Origin: a virus
Length of the DNA: 36,076 nt
Direction: 5' to 3' (one strand)
IMG/VR virus record: IMGVR_UViG_3300042112_000429
Coordinates: 1 to 36,076 of that record
Below are positions 21,330 to 28,374 of this stretch, in pieces (the stretch's first letter is position 1; every line of letters begins with the position of its first letter). The notes below the pieces were generated by a model that worked only from the letters and a program-made list of their open reading frames with translations, was not told the DNA's origin and ran no database searches. The translations under genes were made by a program, and so were the position numbers.

Positions 21330-23233
21330 GACCAGATGTCCTTTCGGACGGTCTGGTGTTGTTCGATGAGCGGCGCCCTGCGACGGAACGCGATCTCGTC
21401 CATCTCGGAGAACTCGACGGCCTTCATGTAGGTCGGGTCGTTCGCCCGCAGGTCTTCGCGACCGTCGTAGCCGGGATGGTGATGGATGACCACCGACTCC
21501 AGGCATGGCGTGAAGACTCCTCGGGCCTTGGCGAGTTGGATCATTTCCTTGTCGGTGTACCAGTGGTAGTACGCCTCGGGGCAGAGGATGCCGGGCCCTT
21601 CGAGCGATGCGCCGTCGTCGTTGACGTAGGAGCGTCGGACGAAGAAGTGGTCGGCGTGTTTGCCGGCTGCGACGAGCGGGTTGCGAACACGGCCCGGTTC
21701 GGAGTCGTTGGTGCCGATCACGTCGAACCGATCCGACAGGGTGCGGGCCGCTTCGATCCAGCCGGTCGTGAACTCGACGTCGTCGCCAGCGAGGAACACC
21801 CAGTCGGTGTCGCAGCTGGTGAAACCTTCGTTCATCTTGGAGGCGTACGACGAGCCTCGGGTGGCGAAGATGTAGTCGGCTCCGGCGGCGTCAAGGGCGT
21901 CAAGTTGGTTGTGATACTGCGACTCCACCACGTACAGCAGTTGGGCGGTGCCGTCGTTGGTGGCGTTGAACGAATCGACGAGACGGGCCACGTTCTCGGG
22001 ACGGTTGACGGCCGGGACGAGAACGGTGACGTTGTCCATCGGCGGCTTGTCGGCTGCCGGTCGGGTGTCAAGCGTCTCAAGATAGGGACGCCAGTAGGTG
22101 CGGTAGACGGTGTCGGCGTCGTAGTTGAGGGCGAACTCGATCGCTGCGCGACCCAGCTCGTCGGCGTCGGCGTCGTACGCCTTGTCGAGCGCTCGTTCGA
22201 TCTCGAACACGTTGGCGGTCTGATACCAGGAGCGTGACGGGCCGTCCCACCAGAGTTGGCCGCCGACGGTCCAGCCGGCACCGACCAGTTCCGCCTGGGC
22301 GGTGAAGTTCGAGGCGATGACCGGAACACCGCACGCTTGTGCTTCGACCAGCGGCACACAGAACCCTTCGCCGCGTGACGGGGCGAGCAGCACGTCGAAT
22401 GCCGTGTACATGGCGGCCATCAGCTTCGGTGGGAAGCCGATCATGTAGGCGTACTGGTTGGTGAACCGGATGGCGTCCTTGGGGATGCCTGCGGCGGCGG
22501 CAAGTTCGGGCAGGTTGAGTCCGCCGCCGGTCCCCGACTTCTCGGTGTGCACGTGCAGGATGGCGTTCTTGCGGCGGGCTGCGAACCGGGCGAACGCTTG
22601 GAACGCTTCGGCGAAGCCCTTGCGGTCGTTCGGGTCTTTGTTCATGCCGACCATGCCGACGACGAACGCGTTGTCGGGCAGGTCAAGGAACTGGCGGGCC
22701 GACACGGTGCGACCGTCGACGTGGACGTTGAAGGTGGGGCGGTAGGTGGTGGTGTCCACGGCGAGCGGGATGTACGCCGGGTTGAGGCCGTGGCGGTCGA
22801 ACTCGGCGAACCCGTGGCGGGTCATCGCGATGCAGCGGGCCTGTGACCGTTCGAAGAAGTCGACGACCATCTTGGGGACCGGGTCATGGTCGACTGGCGC
22901 CCAGGCGGCGACGTTGAACTCGCGCAGCTGCGGCGACGTGAGCGACCAGACGTCGAGCAGTGGGATGATCCATCCTTCGTCGGCGCCGAAGAACTGCTTG
23001 GCGTGCGCTGCGATGACGTCGTCGCCGGACACCATGAACCACGACGGATAGACCGGGATCTCCACGCCGGACTGGGTGGTCCATGTGGTCATGCCGCAGC
23101 CGGCGGGTGCGCCGTACGTCGCGGAGATCGCCACCTGGTGGCCGTCGTTGACAAGGCGTTCGGCGAGCAGCGCCACTTGGACGCCGTAGCCGGTCTTCAC
23201 GTTGGCCGAGTTGGAGTGCAGCAGGATCTTCAT
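21326..23233 (-). CDS. Two-domain glycosyltransferase (GT4-type plus GT2-type)
   Basis: This 635-residue protein joins two enzymes. Residues 1 to about 390 form a GT-B, family 4-like transferase: HSNSANVKTGYGVQVALLAERL at the N-terminus, HVHTEKSG, and the donor site LLAPSRGEGFCVPLVEAQACGVPVIAS. From residue 399 a GT-A, family 2-like domain starts (NVTVLVPAVNRPENVARLVDSF), with ASKMNEGF and the metal site VFLAGDDVEF near 480, then a VVIHHHPGYDG end. Both active sites look intact. It probably builds a short glycan with the GT17-like and methyltransferase genes that follow. GAGGTGG precedes the ATG. Confidence 0.87.
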   Translation of the reverse strand: MKILLHSNSANVKTGYGVQVALLAERLVNDGHQVAISATYGAPAGCGMTTWTTQSGVEIPVYPSWFMVSGDDVIAAHAKQFFGADEGWIIPLLDVWSLTSPQLREFNVAAWAPVDHDPVPKMVVDFFERSQARCIAMTRHGFAEFDRHGLNPAYIPLAVDTTTYRPTFNVHVDGRTVSARQFLDLPDNAFVVGMVGMNKDPNDRKGFAEAFQAFARFAARRKNAILHVHTEKSGTGGGLNLPELAAAAGIPKDAIRFTNQYAYMIGFPPKLMAAMYTAFDVLLAPSRGEGFCVPLVEAQACGVPVIASNFTAQAELVGAGWTVGGQLWWDGPSRSWYQTANVFEIERALDKAYDADADELGRAAIEFALNYDADTVYRTYWRPYLETLDTRPAADKPPMDNVTVLVPAVNRPENVARLVDSFNATNDGTAQLLYVVESQYHNQLDALDAAGADYIFATRGSSYASKMNEGFTSCDTDWVFLAGDDVEFTTGWIEAARTLSDRFDVIGTNDSEPGRVRNPLVAAGKHADHFFVRRSYVNDDGASLEGPGILCPEAYYHWYTDKEMIQLAKARGVFTPCLESVVIHHHPGYDGREDLRANDPTYMKAVEFSEMDEIAFRRRAPLIEQHQTVRKDIWS

Positions 23234-23478
23234 TCGGCCACCTCGTCGACAACGATGTGATCGCCGAGGAACGAGTGCAGCAACGGGTCGCTGTCGGCAC
23301 CGAGGCGGGCTGCGTGGGTGACCGCCGCCAGCCTGGTGACGTTCGGGTTCACCAGTCGCGTGACGACCAAGAACTCGCCGGTCGTGACGGATGCGACGGT
23401 GACGATTTCTTCGCCGTTGCGTTCGAGGTGTCGCAGCCGGTCGATGAGGTCGACGGTTGGGACCATGTGTGCAGGCAC
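23230..23478 (-). CDS. Small protein heading the sugar cassette (82 aa)
   Basis: This 82-residue protein has a helix (TVDLIDRLRHLERNGEEI) and a beta part (VTVASVTTGEFLVVTRLVNPNVTRL), ending in an acidic tail. The GTG start has GGAG at 5-nt spacing. It follows a strong hairpin after the capsid gene and overlaps the glycosyltransferase start (ATGA). No family is recognised. Its place suggests it belongs to the cassette. Confidence 0.65.
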   Translation of the reverse strand: MPAHMVPTVDLIDRLRHLERNGEEIVTVASVTTGEFLVVTRLVNPNVTRLAAVTHAARLGADSDPLLHSFLGDHIVVDEVAE

Positions 23479-23517
23479 GTGGGCTCCTTGTGGGGTTGGC
23501 AGGTTGGGTGCAGGGGT

Positions 23518-23553
23518 GGGCCGGCCCGATGCTGGAGGTCATCGGGCCGGCCC
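23518..23553 (-). terminator. Strong hairpin after the capsid gene (attenuator?)
   Basis: A perfect 14-bp inverted repeat (23518-23531 with 23540-23553), 8-nt loop, lies in the 123-bp gap between the capsid gene and the sugar cassette. No T tract follows, so it may slow transcription or protect the capsid mRNA rather than end it. Such a structure could lower expression of the cassette relative to the capsid. Confidence 0.55.
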
Positions 23554-23601
23554 TGTCGCCCCCCTGCCGGGGCGATCATCCAGCCGCTAGGGCTGGGGAG
23601 G

Positions 23602-24885
23602 TCACACGTTCTGGACGAGCGTGTTGAGGTGGCCGACCTGGCGGTGGTTGCCGCCGACGCGCCACTTGCCCCGGTAGCCGACCTCGTCGGTGTCGAAGTA
23701 GCGGCTCTGGTCGGCCTCGATGGTCGGGTTGCCGACGGTGCGGATCACGTACTCCGAGAAGTCGCCGAAGGTGGCGAGGATCGCGTTCGAACCGGCCGAG
23801 GCGCAGTTCGTGTCCGTGAACACCGGGTTGCCGAGGAACCGGTCGGGCTGGCCGGACTGCAGACCGGCGGTCAGCGACGGCTCCCACAGGAACGCACCGA
23901 TGGTGCCGCCTGCGCCGTCACGCAGCTTGCGGATCGAACCGGCGGTCGAGTCGTTCATCAGCCACGAGCTGCGCTGACGGACGCTGTCCGCAACGCTGTA
24001 CTGCAGGTCGATGAACTTCTCCACGGTCGGAGCGATGAGCGAGCCACCGGTCCTGATCGGGGCGTTGGTGCCCGAACCGGCGAGGATCGTCATGCCGGTC
24101 GGCTCGTTGGTGCCGGTACCGACGACGAGGTCGGCGTCCACGACACGGCCGAGGGCGTAGCCGATGTCGCCGCCCAGCCACGAGGCGATGTCGAACGCTG
24201 CGTCGTTGACGAGTTCGTTCGAGACACGCACGAGCTGGCCGTACTTGTAGACGTTCAGGTTGACACGGTTCATCACCGGGTCGGAGCCGGCGAGCGTGGT
24301 GCCCTGACCGGACACCTGCGTGCCGATGGCGTGCGTCTGCAAGCGGGGCAGCTGCATGTTCTCACCGGTCGAGGTGTTCATCTGCGTGGCGCCGATGCGG
24401 AACGCTGCGATGTTGGCCTCGAGGAGGTCGAACAGGCTGCGGGCCATCGTGGTCGGCACGACCAGCGAGCCGGAGGTGGCGTCCCATGCGAGTGCACGGA
24501 TTTCCTCGGGCGATGCGCCCTGGCGGAGCAGCTGGCGCTCGCGCATGGCACGCTGGATGTCGACCTCGAACTCGCCGTGCGGGTTGGCGAGCCAGCTGCG
24601 GAACATGTCGCCCTGGCGGGCGTCGCGGTTGGCGGTGCGGGTCTCGCCGAACACCGACAGGGTCTGCTCGCGCAGGGTGGCGGCTTCGCGCTCGCGGGTC
24701 TCGCGGGCGACGAACTCGCGCACCTCGGCGTCGATCTCGTCGATGCGGGCGTCGAGGCGAGCGATCTTCTGGCTCTCCTCGGCGGTGCGCTCACGGCCGG
24801 CGGTGTAGTCCAGCTCGCTGCGGAGCTGCTCGACGACACGGGCCCGGTCTTCGTTGAGCGCGATCACGTGGGAACGGATGTCCAT
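23602..24885 (-). CDS. Major capsid protein (HK97 fold)
   Basis: This 427-residue protein has an N-terminal coiled-coil delta/scaffold domain (about 1-80: EDRARVVEQLRSELDY, ARLDARIDEIDAEVREFV), expected to be removed by the protease encoded upstream. The HK97-like capsid fold follows: SGSLVVPTTMARSLFDLLEANIAAFRIGA, LVRVSNELVNDAAFDI, GRVVDADLVVGTG-x-x-EPTGM, SSWLMNDSTAGSIRKLRDG, GQPDRFLGNPVFTD and FGDFSEYVIRTVG. The ATG at 24885 has AGGA 10 nt upstream; a GTG at 24894 lies too close to it. The gap of 118 bp upstream (24886-25003) shows only weak palindromes. Confidence 0.93.
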   Translation of the reverse strand: MDIRSHVIALNEDRARVVEQLRSELDYTAGRERTAEESQKIARLDARIDEIDAEVREFVARETREREAATLREQTLSVFGETRTANRDARQGDMFRSWLANPHGEFEVDIQRAMRERQLLRQGASPEEIRALAWDATSGSLVVPTTMARSLFDLLEANIAAFRIGATQMNTSTGENMQLPRLQTHAIGTQVSGQGTTLAGSDPVMNRVNLNVYKYGQLVRVSNELVNDAAFDIASWLGGDIGYALGRVVDADLVVGTGTNEPTGMTILAGSGTNAPIRTGGSLIAPTVEKFIDLQYSVADSVRQRSSWLMNDSTAGSIRKLRDGAGGTIGAFLWEPSLTAGLQSGQPDRFLGNPVFTDTNCASAGSNAILATFGDFSEYVIRTVGNPTIEADQSRYFDTDEVGYRGKWRVGGNHRQVGHLNTLVQNV

Positions 24886-25003
24886 GGTGGTCACGTCCTT
24901 TCGGGAAGTGGGTTGGGGGTGTGGTCATCGACGTGGTGGCAGCGCCCGTGGTGACCGCTGCTGCGGTTCCGGGTGGCGCGCTCCGGGTTCGATGCGGGGA
25001 CCG

Positions 25004-25939
25004 TCAGGCCAGCGGTGGCCGGGCGGCGATCTTTCGTTCCAGCGCTTCTCGTTCGGCGCGGTCACGCTGCTCGAACTGGTTGCTGGATCGGATGGGGACG
25101 TACGACACGACCTCGTTCACTTCGATCGGGTCGGCGTCGGACAGGGCGACGGCGTTGTTGTCGCCGAGGCTGTAGTCGAGTTGCCAGGTGCCGTCGGTTT
25201 CGGTGCCGTACAGGCAGAACACGACCTGGTTGTCGTTGAAGTCTTCGACCTCGACCATCGCCAGTGGCGTGGTGACGAAACGGGCCTTGAGGGCCAGTTC
25301 GAGCCACGACTCGACTTCCTCGTTCCACACGTCGGCGAAACGGCGCTGCAGGCTGCGTACCGCTCGGCGCATCTGGTCCTTGGTCATGTCGACGTCACGG
25401 ATGTTGGCGATGAACGCATCGAATGAGCGGAGGCTGGCCGTGGTGGTTGGCGACGCCGGATACGTCACGACCGACACGTCGAACAGTTCGATCTCCTTGA
25501 TCGACCGCTGCGTGTAATCCGACGACCATTCCTCGTCGCGGACACGGAACCCGATTGACATCTGGTCGAGGTCGCCACGGTTCATTGCCGACCGGATCTC
25601 CTGCACCGTCGGGTTGGACGGGTCCAAGGTGGCGGTTGCGCGCAGGTTCGGGTCGGCTGACAACTTGAGGGTGCCCGACTTGCTGCGAGCGAGCGGCACG
25701 CCCGAGTGGTTGACGAGCAGGCGGACGTCGGCCTTCTGCTTGAGGGTGCGGTTGAACGCTCCCGGCAGGATTGTTTCGGTGTACTCGCCCCACTGGTCGC
25801 GGACGTGGTAGCCGGTGTTGACGACGGAGGCGACGCCCTCGAACGTGAATCCGTCCTTCGCGTCGCGCAGCTCAAGGTCGGCAACGGTGAAGGATCTGGT
25901 CTCGCGGTCGGTCCGTGCGGCGCGTTCGGCGATGTTCAT
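25004..25939 (-). CDS. HK97-family prohead protease with C-terminal extension
   Basis: This 311-residue protein has the U35 prohead protease signature: GVASVVNTGYHVRDQWGEYTETILPGAF, RLLVNHSGVPLARS with catalytic His78, and DQMSIGFRV with Ser128, then IKEIELFDVSVVTYPA. It matures the capsid by cutting the scaffold domain. The last 130 residues are an extra part: a helix (RRAVRSLQRRFADVWNEEVESWLELALKA) and a beta domain (AMVEVEDFNDNQVVFCLYG, TWQLDYSLGDNNAVALSD). The second ATG (25939) fits GGGAG at 6-nt spacing better than 25945. Confidence 0.9.
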   Translation of the reverse strand: MNIAERAARTDRETRSFTVADLELRDAKDGFTFEGVASVVNTGYHVRDQWGEYTETILPGAFNRTLKQKADVRLLVNHSGVPLARSKSGTLKLSADPNLRATATLDPSNPTVQEIRSAMNRGDLDQMSIGFRVRDEEWSSDYTQRSIKEIELFDVSVVTYPASPTTTASLRSFDAFIANIRDVDMTKDQMRRAVRSLQRRFADVWNEEVESWLELALKARFVTTPLAMVEVEDFNDNQVVFCLYGTETDGTWQLDYSLGDNNAVALSDADPIEVNEVVSYVPIRSSNQFEQRDRAEREALERKIAARPPLA

Positions 25940-25953
25940 GGGCATCTCCCTGG

Positions 25954-26607
25954 TCAGACAAGCAGCAGGAGTTCTTCGTCCTCTGCCAGCAGGTTGAATG
26001 GGTCGACCTCGCCGTGAGCGGTGCAGGTGGCGTTCTGGAGGGCGATGTCGACCCGACCGCTGATCGCCGGCAGGGCGAAGGTGCGGACGGGTGGTGTTGG
26101 CGGTTGCGGCCGTCGACGTGGCAGCGGTCGTCCGCCGGTCGAGTGCGAGTAACCGTCGTCGGGCGCTGGTGGTGTGCCGGCGGTGCCTGAGGCGCTACCG
26201 GTGTCGTCGGCAAGGGTTGTGGCGCCGGCACCGGTGACCGACCCGCCGCCAACGGTTCCAGAGGCGCTACTGGTGTCGGCCGACGTGCTGGGCGTGCCGC
26301 TACCGACGATGGTGGTGGTGCCGGTGCCGGTGCTGGTGGCTGGCCCTGCTGATGGCGTGCCTGCGCCGACCACTGTGGTCGTGCCCGACGCCGTTGACGT
26401 ATCGCCGGCAAGAGTTCGAGATCCGCTACCGACGATGGTGGTGGTGCCAGTGGCAGCGCTGGTGGCTGCTGCCAGCGTTGACGAGCCGGTGCCGATGACG
26501 CCGGCCGAGGTGGTGGCGTTGCGTGACTCGACGAGCTGGGCGAGTTCGCTGCCCTCGACGAGTTGCCATTGGGAGTCGTCGCCGGGGACATCAATCCACT
26601 GCGGCAT
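25954..26607 (-). CDS. Ser/Thr/Gly-rich protein with 21-residue repeats
   Basis: This 217-residue protein has a 30-residue head (PQWIDVPGDDSQWQLVEGSELAQLVES). It then has about five repeats of 21 residues of the form GTTTIVGSGTPSTSADTSSAS, and a Pro/Arg linker. It ends with a small domain (VRTFALPAISGRVDIALQNATCTAHGEVDPFNLLAEDEELLLLV). The repeats are also visible in DNA as 63-bp units. It looks like a fibrous surface protein, but it lies between portal and protease instead of in the tail. No known family was recognised. Confidence 0.65.
   Translation of the reverse strand: MPQWIDVPGDDSQWQLVEGSELAQLVESRNATTSAGVIGTGSSTLAAATSAATGTTTIVGSGSRTLAGDTSTASGTTTVVGAGTPSAGPATSTGTGTTTIVGSGTPSTSADTSSASGTVGGGSVTGAGATTLADDTGSASGTAGTPPAPDDGYSHSTGGRPLPRRRPQPPTPPVRTFALPAISGRVDIALQNATCTAHGEVDPFNLLAEDEELLLLV
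26185..26505 (-). repeat. 63-bp coding repeats
   Basis: The repeats encode the 21-residue units of the gene above. An identical stretch beginning TACCGACGAT occurs at 26301 and 26427, exactly 126 bp apart (two units). Copies in between have diverged. Confidence 0.7.
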
Positions 26608-26614
26608 CGCTCAC

Positions 26615-27556
26615 CTACCAGAAGACTTGGATGAGAACGACGCCGTCGCCTCCGCGACCGCCGGAGCCGGACGTGCCGGTTGTGGTGATCGTTGCTCCAC
26701 CACCGCCACCGCCACCGCCGGGCCAGCCACCATTGCCGCCTCGTCCTGCTGCGCCAGCGTTGTTGCCACCGCCACCGCCACCGCCGATCCCGCAGGCGTT
26801 GCCGAATGGGGACGAGAAACCGTGGGTTGCGTTTGTTGCTGCTGCGCCTGCAGCTGATTGCCAGGTGATGCCGGTCGATGAGTGGGCGCCGCCTGCACCG
26901 CCTGCTTGGTTGGCGTTGCCGGACGTGATGCCGCCTCCGCCGCCGCCGCCGGTTGCTGCGCCGCCGGTTGCTTCAAGCGCTGTTGAGTTGGTGCCGGCCA
27001 CTGCTGCTGCTGTGGTTGACGATGCGCCGCCGGCCGTGCCGGGAATCGCTCCCGTGCCTGCTGTTCCGCCAGTTCCTGCTGCGTTTGTTCCGCCTGCGCC
27101 AGCGCCGCCACCTCCAGCGGTCAATACCACTTGCGTCAGCTGGTTGATTGCTTTGGGGAAGGTGATGGTGGTGTTTCCGCCAGCGGTGCCGGCGTTGCCG
27201 TTTGCTGCGGTTCCCGATGTTGCCGACGCACCGGGATGGCCGCCAACACCAACAACGATTTCCCACGGTTGACGCAGGAAGTCAAACGGGCCAGACAAGG
27301 ACGTCTCGAACCGTGCGGCTCCTCCGCCACCGCCGCCTGTGCCGCCACCTCGAGCAGTTGCCGCCGCATCAATGCGTCCGGACCCACCGCCACCGCCGCC
27401 GGCCACAGCAAGCACGACGACTCGCGTTGCACCTTGTGGCGGGGTCCATAGGTAGCGACCGGGAGTCAGAACGACTGAATCTTGATCGGGCGTGAGCAGC
27501 AATGAGCCTTGACGAAGCCGGGTGCCGTGCCCGTAGACGCTGCCGGGCGCCGACAC
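26615..27556 (-). CDS. Glycine-rich adhesin/fibre-tip-like protein
   Basis: This 313-residue protein starts with a beta part (SVVLTPGRYLWTPPQGATRVVVLAVAGGGGGG). It then has many runs of Gly (GGGTGGGGGGAARF, VGVGGHPGASA, GGGGAGAGGTN, GGGGGGGITSGN, GGWPGGGGGGGG) between short beta strands, ending in GGDGVVLIQVFW. This is the layout of glycine-rich receptor-binding tips, where poly-Gly II helices pack side by side. Here the gene lies in the head region. The GTG start follows the preceding TGA without a gap. Coding on the opposite strand is only its Pro-rich shadow. Confidence 0.75.
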   Translation of the reverse strand: MSAPGSVYGHGTRLRQGSLLLTPDQDSVVLTPGRYLWTPPQGATRVVVLAVAGGGGGGSGRIDAAATARGGGTGGGGGGAARFETSLSGPFDFLRQPWEIVVGVGGHPGASATSGTAANGNAGTAGGNTTITFPKAINQLTQVVLTAGGGGAGAGGTNAAGTGGTAGTGAIPGTAGGASSTTAAAVAGTNSTALEATGGAATGGGGGGGITSGNANQAGGAGGAHSSTGITWQSAAGAAATNATHGFSSPFGNACGIGGGGGGGNNAGAAGRGGNGGWPGGGGGGGGATITTTGTSGSGGRGGDGVVLIQVFW

Positions 27557-27976
27557 TCAGGCCGCCTGGCAAATGAGGATGACGTCGACGTTGCCTGCGG
27601 TCGGTGTTGCCGACACGGTGAACTCGGGCAGCACCGTGGACGGGAAGATCCACTCCGGGCCGAACGACACTTCCCACTGGCCGGCCGACGTGGTGGCCGA
27701 ACCTGTTGATTGGTTGCCAGCGTCAATCGTTCGGATCAGTCGGCCTGTCGTGCCGTCGTCCACAAAGAAGTGAAAGAGGCAGTCGGCCAAGTCGGCAGTA
27801 CCGAGGTTGTTGGTCGCCGAGATGATGGCCTTGACCCACATGTAGTCGCCGGACGGCGCAGTGTTGTACCACGTGAACGTCGACGCTGAGCCGGATCCGT
27901 CGGTGGCTGCCACACCGGTCGTGGCCCGGGCGTACGCGATCTTGGCGGTATCGAAGTACTTGATGCTGGCGGCCAT
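27557..27976 (-). CDS. Beta-rich structural protein (139 aa)
   Basis: This 139-residue protein has a beta-sandwich-like pattern (IKYFDTAKIAYARATTGVAATDGSGS, TFTWYNTAPSGDYMWVKAIISATNN, WEVSFGPEWIFPSTVLPEFTVSATPTAGNVDVILICQ). It may be a head fibre or decoration protein, given its place between the portal and the glycine-rich gene. The ATG overlaps the previous stop (TGATG). No family is recognised with certainty. Confidence 0.65.
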   Translation of the reverse strand: MAASIKYFDTAKIAYARATTGVAATDGSGSASTFTWYNTAPSGDYMWVKAIISATNNLGTADLADCLFHFFVDDGTTGRLIRTIDAGNQSTGSATTSAGQWEVSFGPEWIFPSTVLPEFTVSATPTAGNVDVILICQAA

Positions 27977-28374
27977 CAGGCATTGCCCTCGGTGATGGTG
28001 AACGACGAGATCGACACCGGCTGGGTGGCGACAATCGACACGGTTGTCAGGTTGAGGTCGGCGCCAGAGGTCGAGACGTCGCCGTCGACCACGGCGGTGC
28101 CGCCCGAGGTGACGATCCGGAACCAGGAGGCGGTGCCGGTGGCGTTCGCCGACGAGTCCTGCGTGATCGCCGACAACGTCAGGACGCCACCACTGGAGGT
28201 GCCGAACGTGGCTCCGCAGGTCAGTTCGGCGAGCAGCGCCTGGGTGCTGATTGCCGTGCCGGGACCGGCGGGGCGGGTGCCGTCGTAGATGCGCAGCAAA
28301 CCGGAAGCGCCGACCGCCGTCGAGATCGCATCCAGTCGACTGTTGCGGCAGGCGGTCGAGAACTTGAGCGCCAT
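27976..28374 (-). CDS. Conserved phage structural protein (132 aa)
   Basis: This 132-residue protein shows a pattern found in many phages: CRNSRLDAISTAVGASGLLRIYDGTRPAGPG, LLAELTCGATFG, ITQDSSANATGTASWFRIVTSGGTAVVDGDVSTSGADLNL, ending VSISSFTITEGNA. The motif LRIYDGT-x-PA is the anchor. Its molecular role is not known to me; it usually lies among virion genes. The ATG overlaps the portal stop (TGATG). Confidence 0.75.
   Translation of the reverse strand: MALKFSTACRNSRLDAISTAVGASGLLRIYDGTRPAGPGTAISTQALLAELTCGATFGTSSGGVLTLSAITQDSSANATGTASWFRIVTSGGTAVVDGDVSTSGADLNLTTVSIVATQPVSISSFTITEGNA

Noticed and set aside
23257-24954. 565-codon plus-strand ORF
   Set aside because: It is antisense to the capsid gene and its neighbours, with no ribosome site or recognisable family; it is a high-GC shadow frame.
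24886-25003. Terminator or promoter between protease and capsid
   Set aside because: Only a 5-bp stem and a loose GCGCC/GGCGC pair are visible, with no T tract and no good -35/-10 pair.
26523-27272. Proline-rich plus-strand protein
   Set aside because: Its Pro runs are the reverse complement of the Gly codons of the adhesin-like gene at 26615-27556.
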